Positions 1-8,762 are shown, counted from the stretch's first letter. The stretch: 64,000 nt of DNA from an uncultured Polaribacter sp. (GCF_947497695.1 NZ_CANMHM010000005.1:62001-126000), one strand, 5' to 3'. The notes: generated from the sequence alone by a model not told the origin. Program-made: numbers and translations.

Positions 1-262
1 CTAATACATGAAATTCTTTAGCAGAGTTAGACATTGAGTGTATTAGGTAGTAAGCAATATCAATATCTTTAGGTATGTTTTCTAAACTTTCTGCATTTAG
101 AAAATCAGCTTCAGCTAAAACAATGTTTTTTCTATCTTTAAAATAATTTTGAGCTCTTTTTTTATCTCTAACAGCACAAACCACTGTATGTCCATCATTT
201 AGTAACAACGGAATTAACCTTTTGCCAATATAACCTGTTGCACCTGTTACTAAGATTTTCAT
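1..262 (-). CDS. NAD(P)-binding SDR-type protein (partial, C-terminus outside window)
   Basis: Only the first 87 or so residues are in the window; the gene runs off the left edge. The protein opens MKILVTGATGYIGKRL, a Rossmann-fold dinucleotide-binding start with the TGATGYIG glycine motif. The later AYYLIHSM stretch is typical of the atypical SDR group that often carries a C-terminal DUF2867 domain (YbjT-like), but that end is not visible. It starts 9 bases after the flavin reductase stop and so is probably the last visible gene of the TetR/ABC1/flavin reductase operon. The substrate cannot be told. Confidence 0.85.
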   Translation of the reverse strand, partial: MKILVTGATGYIGKRLIPLLLNDGHTVVCAVRDKKRAQNYFKDRKNIVLAEADFLNAESLENIPKDIDIAYYLIHSMSNSAKEFHVL

Positions 263-271
263 ATATTATTT

Positions 272-892
272 CTACATTTTTTTAGGTCTTTGGTAAGACA
301 ATTGCGTTTTAAATTTAGGAATTGCATACGTATCTAAACCATTAATAGTAGCAATATTTCCTTCTGATAAATTGATCAATCCATCATCTTGTAACAGTTG
401 ATCTTTTACATATAATTCCTGAATTTCAGCAACAATTAATAGTACATTATTGGAAGCAACATATACTTCTTCTATAAATTTCATACTCAGTTGTACGGGG
501 CAATTTTTTACAAATGGGGCTTTAAAATTGCCTTTATATTCTTCTTCTAAATTGGTCATGTTAAATTCAGAAACATCACTTTTGTATTTTGCAGATGTAT
601 GATGAGCATCTTCAATAATACCTTCATAAATATGATTGATGGTAAAAACACCAGTATCTTTTATGTTTTTATAAGTATCTCTTGGCACTGTTGTAGGTCT
701 TAAAATAAAACCCAAAGTTGGTGGTTTAGAACCTAAATGAGTTACAGAACTAAAAACAGCTACATTTGTAATGCCATCTTCAGATATTGAGCCCAATAAG
801 TTGGCAGATTTAAAACCAGAACAACTATTGATGAGGTTAATTTTATATATTTTATCCAAATTTTGGATGTCGTCAAAAGTAAAAAATGCCAT
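272..892 (-). CDS. Flavin reductase family protein (FMN-binding split barrel)
   Basis: The 206-residue protein has the layout of flavin-reductase-like split-barrel proteins, which bind FMN and either reduce flavin or use it as cofactor. Visible signs are SCSGFKSANLLGS near residues 23-35, the THLGSKPPTLGFILRP block (about 51-66), the DTYKNIKDTGVFTIN block (about 72-86) and a central HHTSAKY motif. The start codon overlaps the stop of the upstream ABC1 gene (TAATG), which suggests translational coupling. Its role is probably redox support for the neighbouring SDR, but this is inferred from position only. Confidence 0.88.
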   Translation of the reverse strand: MAFFTFDDIQNLDKIYKINLINSCSGFKSANLLGSISEDGITNVAVFSSVTHLGSKPPTLGFILRPTTVPRDTYKNIKDTGVFTINHIYEGIIEDAHHTSAKYKSDVSEFNMTNLEEEYKGNFKAPFVKNCPVQLSMKFIEEVYVASNNVLLIVAEIQELYVKDQLLQDDGLINLSEGNIATINGLDTYAIPKFKTQLSYQRPKKM

Positions 893-2196
893 TAGTAAGA
901 TAAATAATTATTAATTTTTACGTTTTTCGCTTTCAACTCGTGCATTAAATTATACAAACCAAAAAAAGTTCTATTAATATAAATAAAGTGTTTTGAACCT
1001 CTATTTCCATTCATACTTTTAATCTCAGTGCTTTTAGCATACTTTGCACCTAAGTCAGATATTTTTCCAAAGAACTCTTCATCAGAAAAATCAAATACAT
1101 CTTTATTAAAAGGTTGTGTAAATAAGCTTAATAATTCGTGAAAGATAGCCCTAAAAAATACTAATTCCTCCTCAGTATCGTCTTGTCTTAAAATTTCTAA
1201 TTCATATAATTTTTTCTCAAAAAATACAGGGTCTTTTAAGTTTTCTGCGTTAGCCAATTCAAAATAAGGTACATAAAATTCATTTGGAATGGTTTTCATA
1301 CAGCCAAAATCAATCACAATGAGTTCGTTTTCTGGGGAAATCATAAAATTCCCAGGATGTGGATCTGCATGTACTTTTTTTAGATTATGAATTTGAAACA
1401 TATAAAAATCCCATAAAGCTTGTCCTAATTGGTTTCTAACCTCTTGGTTTTCTGTAGAAAATTGAGATAAATGAACTCCATTCATCCAATCCATTGTAAT
1501 AATCCTATCAGAAGATAATTCTGGATAATAATTAGGAAAACTTAGATTTGGTATGTGTTTACAAGCTTCTACAATAGCTTGACTTTGTTGTACTTCTAAA
1601 ATATAATTCGTTTCTTCTTCTAGTTTGTTTTCTACTTCTTTAAAATATTTATCTGAGTCTTTACCTCTAATATTAAACATTTTAATAGCAATAGGTTTTA
1701 CCAAAGATAAATCTGATGCAATACTTTCTGCAACTCCAGGATATTGAATTTTAACAGCTAGTTTTTTACCCTCCTTTTCTGCTCTGTGCACTTGTCCAAT
1801 ACTTGCTGCGTTTACAGAAACAGTATCAAATTTATCATAAATGTCATTAGGATCTTTACCAAAATATTTTTTAAACGTTTTTGTTACGAGTGCAGGAGAT
1901 AATGGAGGTACAGAAAACTGTGAAAGCGAAAATTTATCTACATAAGCTTCTGGCAAGATGTTTTTTTCCATGCTCAACATTTGGGCTACTTTTAAAGCAC
2001 TTCCCTTTAATGTTTTTAAACCGTCATAAATGTCTTCTGCATTGTTCTCATTTAAACGAGTCTTGGCTTCAACTTCTGTTTTGGTAATTTTATCACCATA
2101 ATATTTTAAATAATTTACACCAATTTTAGCTCCTGTTGAAACTAATTTAGAGGCACGCTGAATTTTTGATGTTGGTATGGAATCTATCGTTTTCAT
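892..2196 (-). CDS. ABC1/AarF (UbiB-type) atypical kinase
   Basis: 434 residues, normal for the family. The family hallmarks are present: KVAQ at about 69-72 (the KxGQ-type motif that covers the active site), ASIGQVH at about 131-137, AVKIQYPGV with the ATP-binding lysine near 149, HADPHPGNF at 276-284 and the DFG metal motif at 296-298. UbiB-type proteins are linked to ubiquinone or other isoprenoid lipid metabolism and have ATPase rather than classical protein kinase activity. No C-terminal membrane helices are evident. It is co-transcribed with a TetR regulator upstream (29-base gap) and a flavin reductase downstream. The natural substrate is unknown. Confidence 0.9.
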   Translation of the reverse strand: MKTIDSIPTSKIQRASKLVSTGAKIGVNYLKYYGDKITKTEVEAKTRLNENNAEDIYDGLKTLKGSALKVAQMLSMEKNILPEAYVDKFSLSQFSVPPLSPALVTKTFKKYFGKDPNDIYDKFDTVSVNAASIGQVHRAEKEGKKLAVKIQYPGVAESIASDLSLVKPIAIKMFNIRGKDSDKYFKEVENKLEEETNYILEVQQSQAIVEACKHIPNLSFPNYYPELSSDRIITMDWMNGVHLSQFSTENQEVRNQLGQALWDFYMFQIHNLKKVHADPHPGNFMISPENELIVIDFGCMKTIPNEFYVPYFELANAENLKDPVFFEKKLYELEILRQDDTEEELVFFRAIFHELLSLFTQPFNKDVFDFSDEEFFGKISDLGAKYAKSTEIKSMNGNRGSKHFIYINRTFFGLYNLMHELKAKNVKINNYLSY

Positions 2197-2224
2197 AGTT
2201 ATTTGTTTTTAGTGGATTTAAATT

Positions 2225-2881
2225 TTAATTAAAATTCACTTTTTCTTTTAGGATAAATTTCCCAAAATCGATAATACTTTGTAAAGGTTTAATATCCATC
2301 ACATCAAAACGAGCATTGATAGATTTTTCTATAAAAATATCTGTTTTTTCAAAAGAAGGAGAAACATCATCTAACCAAAACTTCATGGTAATTACTAAAT
2401 GCATCCAAGAAGATTCATTTATAGATTTGTTCTGTATTTTTTCTAAAGTTTCTTGCTTTAGTTCAATTCTTTCAATATTTAAAGCTTCTACATATTTTGT
2501 ATAATTAGCCCTTAAATGTTTTAAAGACTTTAATTTTTTCAAATCTTTTTTAGAGCTATCTAAGGCATAGACAACATAACTTCTGTTAGCAGTTAAAATC
2601 TCAAAAAAAGTAAAGTAAAAACTTAATAATTTATTTCTAGCATCGTAATTTTCATAATCTTCACTTTTTGCTAATACTTTTATAGTATGATGAAAAAATT
2701 CTGAAAAAACTGCATCTTCAATAGCTTCAAAAGAGCCATAGAATTTATAAAAATCTGCTTCTTCAAAATTATTTTCTTTAGCAAAACTAAAAACAGATTT
2801 TGGTTGATGATTATTTTCTAAAACATACTCCATATACCATGAAATTATATTGTCTTTAGTAATGTTTTTCTTACGAGCCAT
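2225..2881 (-). CDS. TetR family transcriptional regulator
   Basis: 218 residues. The N-terminal 60 or so residues (MARKKNITKDNIISWYMEYV, then FSFAKENNFEEADFYKFYGS) have the length and spacing of a TetR helix-turn-helix, with the recognition helix near the FYKFYGSFEAIEDAVF segment. The rest is helical and variable, as expected of the ligand-binding domain. It is the first gene of the leftward operon with the ABC1 kinase, flavin reductase and SDR, so it likely controls that operon. The divergent neighbour is the formylglycine-generating-enzyme gene, with a shared 152-base intergenic region. No ligand can be proposed. Confidence 0.8.
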   Translation of the reverse strand: MARKKNITKDNIISWYMEYVLENNHQPKSVFSFAKENNFEEADFYKFYGSFEAIEDAVFSEFFHHTIKVLAKSEDYENYDARNKLLSFYFTFFEILTANRSYVVYALDSSKKDLKKLKSLKHLRANYTKYVEALNIERIELKQETLEKIQNKSINESSWMHLVITMKFWLDDVSPSFEKTDIFIEKSINARFDVMDIKPLQSIIDFGKFILKEKVNFN

Positions 2882-3002
2882 AATTCTTAAATTTTAGGTA
2901 AAGATACAAATGTTTAATGTATTTTTATTTTTGTTAAACAATAATTTTATGTTAAAAAGTAAATCATTTTTAACGAGGTAATTTAAAGATAAATAGAATA
3001 TC

Positions 3003-3010
3003 TATATTTG
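3003..3010 (+). promoter_or_regulatory. Bacteroidota -7 box upstream of the FGE-like gene
   Basis: TATATTTG matches the TAnnTTTG consensus exactly and ends 23 bases before the ATG at 3034. No convincing -33 TTG is seen at the right distance. Confidence 0.5.
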
Positions 3011-3033
3011 TTTAAAAATACAAAATTTTAAAG

Positions 3034-4122
3034 ATGAATATTCATTTAAAAGCGATTTTATTACCAATAATAACAGTTTTGTTTTTTGTAATTGGTTGTG
3101 ATAAAAAAAGTAAAGAGGCAGAAAAAGTTGTAAAAAACACAACTTTTGATAAAGAAATTGAGGCTCCAAATGAAATGGTTTGGGTTGCTACAAAAACTTT
3201 TTTAATGGGTGCTAAAAAAGATGACAAATATGCAATGATGAGAGAGAAACCTTCTCATAAAGTTACAGTTGATGGTTTTTTTATGGATGTACATGAAGTT
3301 ACAAACAAGCAATTTAGAAAATTTGTAGAAGCAACTAAATACATTACTGTTGCAGAAAGACCCATAGATTGGGATGAAATTAAAAAGGATTTACCAGCAA
3401 ATACTCCTAGACCAGCAGATTCAATTCTGCAACCAGGAAGTTTAATTTTTAACAAACAAGCAAAAGGAATTGTTTCTATGGATAATTATACCCAATGGTG
3501 GAAATGGCAATTAGGTGCAAATTGGAAACAGCCAGAAGGTCCTGGAAGTTCTATTGATGGAAAAGATAATTACCCAGTTGTTCATGTTGCTCAAGAAGAT
3601 GCTCTAGCATACTGTAAATGGTCGAATAGAAGATTGCCAACAGAAGCAGAGTGGGAGTCTGCAGCTCAAGGAAAATTTGAAGACAACATTTATACATGGG
3701 GTAATACTTATGATAATTTAATTACAAATGCGAATACTTGGCAAGGAAAATTCCCTACAGAAAATAAGTCTGAGGATGGTTTTGAGTATATTTCGCCTAT
3801 AAAATCCTATCCAGCAAATAGTATTGGTTTGTTTGACATGGCAGGTAATGTTTGGGAAATGACTTTAGATTTATTTAATGTGAATTATTATAAATCATTA
3901 GATCCAAATATTGTTTACAAGAATCCTAAAGGTGCAGATAAATCATACACACCAAGCAATCCTTATCAAACTGAATATGTAATGAAAGGTGGTTCGTTTT
4001 TATGCCATGAATCTTATTGTGCAAGTTTTAGAGTTTCTGCTAGAATGGGCATGGAACCAAATTCTGGATCAGACCATATTGGTTTTAGAACCGTTGCAAC
4101 GAAAGAGATGTTAATGAAGTAA
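3034..4122 (+). CDS. Formylglycine-generating enzyme (SUMF1/FGE family) lipoprotein
   Basis: 362 residues. An N-terminal signal ends in a lipobox at FFVIGC (Cys22), so the protein should be a periplasm-facing lipoprotein. The FGE-sulfatase domain fills residues about 45-355, with the typical HEVTNKQFRKFV, RLPTEAEWESAA and NVWEMT segments. The C-terminal block GGSFLCHESYC holds cysteines 324 and 329, at the spacing of the catalytic pair of human SUMF1 (Cys336/Cys341), so this looks like a true enzyme rather than one of the many cysteine-free relatives. Such enzymes oxidise a sulfatase cysteine to formylglycine. No sulfatase is in the window. It converges on the sugar transporter with 7 bases between stops, next to uronate catabolism genes. 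Confidence 0.87.
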   Translation: MNIHLKAILLPIITVLFFVIGCDKKSKEAEKVVKNTTFDKEIEAPNEMVWVATKTFLMGAKKDDKYAMMREKPSHKVTVDGFFMDVHEVTNKQFRKFVEATKYITVAERPIDWDEIKKDLPANTPRPADSILQPGSLIFNKQAKGIVSMDNYTQWWKWQLGANWKQPEGPGSSIDGKDNYPVVHVAQEDALAYCKWSNRRLPTEAEWESAAQGKFEDNIYTWGNTYDNLITNANTWQGKFPTENKSEDGFEYISPIKSYPANSIGLFDMAGNVWEMTLDLFNVNYYKSLDPNIVYKNPKGADKSYTPSNPYQTEYVMKGGSFLCHESYCASFRVSARMGMEPNSGSDHIGFRTVATKEMLMK

Positions 4123-4129
4123 CTATTTG

Positions 4130-5434
4130 TTACTTACTCCATTTTTTTATTTTATGACCCCAGATAGCAAATAAAAGAATAATTACATAACAAGGAATTA
4201 AAATGAAGTAACTATTAGTAGATGCTATTGCTGTAGCATCTGTTTCTAAAAAACCATTACTAATTAACTCTAGTTTTTTTGCATCAACAATTTTACCGTA
4301 TAAAGGAGGAATAATTGCTCCCCCTGAAATAGCCATAATTAATAAAGCAGAACCTGTTTTTGTAAATTTGCCTAAACCATCTAAAGTTAAAGGCCAAATT
4401 GCTGGCCAAACTAAAGCATTTGCAATTCCTAAGGCAGCTACAAATAAAACAGAAGTGAATCCTGTTGTATTAAGAATACATAAACTAAAAACGATTCCTA
4501 AAATGGCACTTATAATTAAAGCTGTTTTCTGTTGTACAAATTTAGGTATTAAGAAAACCCCCAATGCATATGTTGCAACCATCGCCATTAAAGTATATGT
4601 TGTAAAATATTTTGCTTCTTCACCAGTAAAACCTAATGATATTCCATAAGCTATAATCGTATCTCCAGCAATTACTTCTGCACCCACATAAACGAATAAA
4701 GCTAATACACCCAACCATAAATTAGGGAATTGAAAAATACTTGTTTTAGCCGTTTTACCTTCTTCAACAATTGCTTCTTCATCTGCTTCTACAACCGGTA
4801 ATGGTGCTTTTCTTATTAAAATACCTAATAAAAAAAGTATAATTGCCATTATTACATAGGGCATAAAAACACTATCGGCCATTGTGTCTAGTAGAGTATT
4901 TTTTTCTTCTAATGTTGCCCCAGTTAATTTCTCTTTTGTTTCATCAATTCCAGAAAGTAATAGTGCTCCAAAAATTAAAGAACCTAAAGCACCTGCAATT
5001 TTATTGGCAATTCCCATAATTGCAATACGTTTAGCACCACTTTCTATAGGACCTAAAATTGTAATGTACGGATTTGATGCTGTTTGTAAAATGGTCATTC
5101 CAACTCCTTGAATAAAAATACCTGCTAAAAATACCCAATAGGTTCTTGCTTCTGCTGCAGGTATAAAAACCAAAGCACCAATTGCCATAATTATCAATCC
5201 TAATGACATTCCTTTTTTGTAGCCAATTTTATTTAAAATATAAGAAGCTGGCAATGCCATTACAACAAAAGAGATATAAGAAGCAGAGGCTACCAAATAA
5301 GATTGGGCATCTGTAAGTTCGTTGATCGTTTTCATAAACGGAATTAGAGCTCCATTAATCCAAGTTACAAAACCAAAAATAAAAAATAAACTAGCAATAA
5401 TTATGATTGCTGAGGTATTGTTTTTTTGCTGCAT
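4130..5434 (-). CDS. Sugar MFS transporter (FucP/GluP-like)
   Basis: 434 residues with about 12 hydrophobic segments. The N-terminal FFIFGFVTWINGALIPF and the following YLVASASYISFVVMALPASYI are typical of the fucose/glucose-galactose proton symporters. A hydrophilic acidic loop near residues 210-230 marks the middle of the protein. It probably imports a monosaccharide or monouronate across the inner membrane for the adjoining kduI-kduD pathway. A hairpin at 5603-5632 separates it from the DUF4861-kduD-kduI operon, so it may be transcribed on its own. The substrate is inferred from context only. Confidence 0.88.
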   Translation of the reverse strand: MQQKNNTSAIIIIASLFFIFGFVTWINGALIPFMKTINELTDAQSYLVASASYISFVVMALPASYILNKIGYKKGMSLGLIIMAIGALVFIPAAEARTYWVFLAGIFIQGVGMTILQTASNPYITILGPIESGAKRIAIMGIANKIAGALGSLIFGALLLSGIDETKEKLTGATLEEKNTLLDTMADSVFMPYVIMAIILFLLGILIRKAPLPVVEADEEAIVEEGKTAKTSIFQFPNLWLGVLALFVYVGAEVIAGDTIIAYGISLGFTGEEAKYFTTYTLMAMVATYALGVFLIPKFVQQKTALIISAILGIVFSLCILNTTGFTSVLFVAALGIANALVWPAIWPLTLDGLGKFTKTGSALLIMAISGGAIIPPLYGKIVDAKKLELISNGFLETDATAIASTNSYFILIPCYVIILLFAIWGHKIKKWSK

Positions 5435-5602
5435 AGTTTTATTTTTTTAGTTAGTTTTTTTGGTTAAAATTTAAAAATTAAAGTTATACTTTTTAATGTA
5501 TTTTTCACACTTTATTTTTTAAAGTTACTGTTTTTGCTTTTTTTTTGAAATATAATGGTGAAAAAGAGTTTTAGTTTTAAAATTTAAACTTGTTTTAAAT
5601 AG

Positions 5603-5632
5603 AAAAGGGATTGTAGTAATACAATCCCTTTT
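5603..5632 (-). terminator. Hairpin terminator after the kduI-kduD-DUF4861 operon
   Basis: A 12-bp perfect stem (AAAAGGGATTGT / ACAATCCCTTTT) with a 6-base loop lies 20 bases past the DUF4861 stop and before the transporter start. The stem's own A/T ends supply the U-rich tract. Confidence 0.7.
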
Positions 5633-5651
5633 CCAGTTTTTTTAAATTTTA

Positions 5652-6827
5652 TTATTGAATACTGACTTCTAGAGGCGTATTAATTTGTTTAGAAAAGATA
5701 GTTAAATATTCTTCCCAATCTCTTTTGTTATCAAACTGTCCGCTTTTTTTCCAACCAAAACCTGCATAATAAATAACTTTATCATTGCTTACATTTAAAT
5801 GTGCATAAGCAGCACTTAAATCTTTATTTTCAACATTATATTGTTCGAAACTTTTAAAAGTATTTTTATCAGCAATGATAGCAGTGCCTAATTCAGAGTC
5901 TGCATGAGGTTGCCAGTAACTAACCCAACCAATTTCTGAGTTTCCAGAGACTTCTCCGTCTTTTTCATGCAACGTTAAGCCAGCAGAAATGGTTTCTGTA
6001 CCAGAAATATTTGTAGAAAACTTAGATAAATTACTACCTAAATCTAAACTGATTGTTTTAGATTCAGTGATTTTTTTACCTGCGGCATCCCAATCTTCAT
6101 ATTCTAAATAAAAACTAGTTCTTAATGGTCCTGTTGTAATGGTTCTCCATTTTGTGTAGTTTTTAGATAGATAAAAAATGGTATCAACTTTTACTGCAAT
6201 ACCACCAACTCCACGACTAACACCTACATGAAAATTATCTAATCCTTCACCAGTATCTTTATGGTAACTACCTGTTTTATCTACCAATGTTTCTTTGTAC
6301 CATTTATTAATTACAGGATATTCAACCCTTTTTAGCCAAGCATCAACTCCACTTGATAAAGTAGGTTGAGGTAGATTATTTTCTGCTCTATATTGCGCAT
6401 TTGGGCCATAAACTCTAAAAGCGACTTTATTGTTTTCCCAAGTATAATCGTCTGTTCTTTCTGGTACAAAACGCGAGTAACATAAGTTTTCTGCTTTTGG
6501 TTTTTCTGATGCTGAAATGTTTACAACTTCAAAATTTACTTCAGAATTAGCCGCTATTTTTGGTTGAAATAAAATTTCATCCATTGTACCATCTCCATCT
6601 AAATCTACCAATTGCGTTACTTCTAATTTATTTGTTTTTTTATTTTTGATACCAACAGTAGAAAAATCATCAACATTTAAAGTGGAAAGTTTAATTTCTA
6701 GAACCTCAAAAGTACGCTCAAAATCTAATGAATTTTTTACGGTTATAATTGTTGCTTTTTTTTCTTCAGAACAAGAAAATAAAGCAGCAATAACTAATAA
6801 ATAAGATAGTTTTTTTATTGTTTTCAT
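5652..6827 (-). CDS. DUF4861 family lipoprotein
   Basis: 391 residues with a signal peptide and lipobox (AALFSC, Cys near 19), so a periplasmic or surface lipoprotein. Sequence features fit DUF4861: VKNSLDFERTFEVLEI at the start of the mature part, a VDLDGDGTMDEILFQP acidic turn near 75-90, a SGVDAWLKRVEYPVINKWY segment and SYHKDTGEGLDNFHVG near 195-210. The family is known from polysaccharide-utilisation loci for uronate-containing glycans, and its biochemical role is poorly defined. It is third in the kduI-kduD operon, after a 122-base gap holding a small inverted repeat. It could bind or process oligouronates, which is inference. Confidence 0.82.
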   Translation of the reverse strand: MKTIKKLSYLLVIAALFSCSEEKKATIITVKNSLDFERTFEVLEIKLSTLNVDDFSTVGIKNKKTNKLEVTQLVDLDGDGTMDEILFQPKIAANSEVNFEVVNISASEKPKAENLCYSRFVPERTDDYTWENNKVAFRVYGPNAQYRAENNLPQPTLSSGVDAWLKRVEYPVINKWYKETLVDKTGSYHKDTGEGLDNFHVGVSRGVGGIAVKVDTIFYLSKNYTKWRTITTGPLRTSFYLEYEDWDAAGKKITESKTISLDLGSNLSKFSTNISGTETISAGLTLHEKDGEVSGNSEIGWVSYWQPHADSELGTAIIADKNTFKSFEQYNVENKDLSAAYAHLNVSNDKVIYYAGFGWKKSGQFDNKRDWEEYLTIFSKQINTPLEVSIQ

Positions 6828-6869
6828 TTTTTATTATTTTTAGTAGATGATAAAAATGTTATATAATAA

Positions 6870-6900
6870 GACCTGTCAGGGTTCATAAATCTAACAGGTC
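6870..6900. repeat. Short inverted repeat between kduD and the DUF4861 gene
   Basis: GACCTGT and ACAGGTC arms enclose a 17-base middle. It resembles the small dispersed palindromes found between flavobacterial genes. It could act as an mRNA hairpin within the operon, reducing or stabilising downstream expression. Confidence 0.5.
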
Positions 6901-6949
6901 TAAAAACTGTGACTGTCAATTGCTAACTAAAAACTGACAACTAATTTTA

Positions 6950-7744
6950 CTAATCTTCGTTTGCAGGTTTACCAATAGTTGCTAAAATACCACCATCTAC
7001 ATAAACAACTTGTCCGTTTACAAAATCACTAGCTTTAGAACTTAAAAAGATGGCTGCTCCTTGTAAATCATCTGGGTCACCCCATTTACCTGCAGGAGTT
7101 CTACCAACAATAAAATCGTTAAAAGGATGCCCATCAACTCTAATAGGTTCTGTTTGACTTGTTGCAAAATAACCAGGACCAATTCCGTTTGTTTGAATAT
7201 TAAATTTTGCCCATTCTGTAGCCATATTCTGAGTCAACATTTTTAAACCTCCTTTTGCAGCAGCATAAGCACCTACAGAGTTTCTACCCAGTTCGCTCAT
7301 CATAGAACAAATATTAATTATTTTACCGCTTTTTCTGGCAATCATTCCTTTTACAACATGTTTAGAAACAATAAAAGGAGCTACTAAATCTACATCTACT
7401 ACAGCTTTAAAATCTGCAACTTCCATATCCACCAAAGGTGTTCTTTTGATGATGCCTGCATTGTTTACCAAAATATCAATTACACCAACCTCTGCTTCAA
7501 TTTTAGCAATGTTTTCTTTTACAGCGTTTTCATCTGTAACATTAAAAAGGTAACCATAAGCATCAATTCCTGCAGCTTTGTATGCTGCAACTGCTTTGTC
7601 TAATTTTTCTTGTGATGAATTTCCGTTTATAATAACTTTAGCACCTGCATTACCTATACCTGTTGCCATTGCCATACCTAAACCATGGGTTCCTCCAGTA
7701 ATTAAGGCTATTTTTCCTGATAAATCAAATAAATTAATCGACAT
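6950..7744 (-). CDS. kduD: 2-deoxy-D-gluconate 3-dehydrogenase / gluconate 5-dehydrogenase type SDR (KduD)
   Basis: 264-residue classical short-chain dehydrogenase. TGGTHGLGMAMATGIG (about 17-32) is the cofactor-binding glycine motif, NNAGI (about 93-97) the core motif, and the catalytic set is the serine in ICSMMSELG with YAAAK (tyrosine and lysine) near 160-164. It follows kduI by 17 bases, which points to KduD: NAD(H)-dependent reduction of 2,5-diketo-3-deoxygluconate to 2-keto-3-deoxygluconate. Sequence alone cannot separate KduD from gluconate 5-dehydrogenase; the operon supports KduD. Confidence 0.88.
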   Translation of the reverse strand: MSINLFDLSGKIALITGGTHGLGMAMATGIGNAGAKVIINGNSSQEKLDKAVAAYKAAGIDAYGYLFNVTDENAVKENIAKIEAEVGVIDILVNNAGIIKRTPLVDMEVADFKAVVDVDLVAPFIVSKHVVKGMIARKSGKIINICSMMSELGRNSVGAYAAAKGGLKMLTQNMATEWAKFNIQTNGIGPGYFATSQTEPIRVDGHPFNDFIVGRTPAGKWGDPDDLQGAAIFLSSKASDFVNGQVVYVDGGILATIGKPANED

Positions 7745-7761
7745 ATTTTATATTTTGATGA

Positions 7762-8604
7762 TTATCTTAATTCGTTAATTTTACAATGATCCATATCGCC
7801 ATAATCTAAATTTTCACCTGCCATTCCCCAAATAAAAGAATAACTACTTGTACCAGAACCTGAGTGAATTGACCATGGAGGAGAAATTACGGCTTCGTTA
7901 TTGCCTATCCAAACATGCCTTGTTTCTGTAGGCTCTCCCATAAAGTGACAGACAGCTTGGTCTGCAGCTACTTCAAAATAGAAATACACTTCCATTCTTC
8001 TATCATGAACGTGAGCAGGCATTGTGTTCCAAGAACTTCCTGGTTTAATTGTTGTCATTCCCATTTGTAATTGGCAAACATCTACAACAGAATTTACAAT
8101 GTATTTTCTTAATGTTCTAGCATTTGCAGTTTCAGGAGATCCTAACTCAATGGTTTCAACATCATCTCTACCAATTTTTTTTGTTGGAAAAGCTTTGTGA
8201 GCTGGAGTAGAGTTTAAATAAAATAACGCAGGACTTTCATCAGAATCACTCGAAAATTCAACATTTTTGTTTCCTTGGCCAACATACAATGCTTCTTTAT
8301 GCTCTAAAACATATTCAGTTCCATCAACAATAACTTTTCCTTTTTGTCCAATATTTATAATACCTAATTCTCTTCTATCTAAAAAGTTTTCAGATTTTAA
8401 AGAATCAATAGTTTCTAGTTTTAAAGGTGATTTTGTAGGTACAGCACTTCCTGTAATAAAACGGTCGTAATGAGAATACACTAAATTAATAGTATTAGGA
8501 ACCATTAAATTATCTATTAAAAACTCTTCTCTAATTCTTGCTGTATCATAATTTTTTACATCTTTTGGGGATGCAGCATATCTTGTGCTATAGTTTGTAC
8601 TCAT
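7762..8604 (-). CDS. kduI: 5-keto-4-deoxyuronate isomerase
   Basis: 280 residues, the usual KduI length (about 278). The segment PAHVHDRRMEVYFYF (roughly 190-205) holds the two histidines and the glutamate of the cupin metal site, and PPWSIHSGSGT (near 245) gives the fourth ligand. The enzyme isomerises 4-deoxy-5-keto-uronate, released from unsaturated uronates by lyases, to 2,5-diketo-3-deoxygluconate, the KduD substrate. It leads the leftward operon and its promoter lies at the large palindrome bound presumably by the divergent LacI regulator. Cytoplasmic. Confidence 0.95.
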   Translation of the reverse strand: MSTNYSTRYAASPKDVKNYDTARIREEFLIDNLMVPNTINLVYSHYDRFITGSAVPTKSPLKLETIDSLKSENFLDRRELGIINIGQKGKVIVDGTEYVLEHKEALYVGQGNKNVEFSSDSDESPALFYLNSTPAHKAFPTKKIGRDDVETIELGSPETANARTLRKYIVNSVVDVCQLQMGMTTIKPGSSWNTMPAHVHDRRMEVYFYFEVAADQAVCHFMGEPTETRHVWIGNNEAVISPPWSIHSGSGTSSYSFIWGMAGENLDYGDMDHCKINELR

Positions 8605-8652
8605 AATGGTTTTATTATTTTAAATAATTTTAATTTATTCTTTGATATCATA

Positions 8653-8682
8653 CAAAAATAAGAAAAAATTATTAAAATACAA
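8653..8682 (-). promoter_or_regulatory. kduI promoter
   Basis: On the minus strand TATTTTTG (8660-8653) fits the TAnnTTTG -7 box, and a TTG (8682-8680) lies 19 bases upstream. The TTG falls inside the palindromic operator, so a bound repressor would block sigma-factor contact. Confidence 0.7.
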
Positions 8683-8703
8683 TCGATTGTATTTTAATAA
8701 TTT
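8666..8703. promoter_or_regulatory. 38-bp perfect palindrome, likely operator of the LacI regulator
   Basis: All 19 base pairs about the centre (between 8684 and 8685) are complementary; the core is TACAATCGATTGTA with the central CG usual for LacI-family sites. It sits between divergent kduI and the LacI gene, overlaps the kduI -33 region and abuts a rightward -7 box. That placement supports control of both directions by one protein. Confidence 0.8.
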
Positions 8704-8710
8704 ATATTTG
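8703..8710 (+). promoter_or_regulatory. -7 box of the LacI regulator gene
   Basis: TATATTTG matches TAnnTTTG and begins at the last base of the palindrome, about 52 bases before the regulator ATG. The nearest TTG (8687-8689) is only 13 bases upstream, closer than usual, so the -33 element is uncertain. Confidence 0.5.
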
Positions 8711-8762
8711 CTTTTTAGAAAGATAAATTTTTATAACAATATCACAGATTACTTTTCTACGG

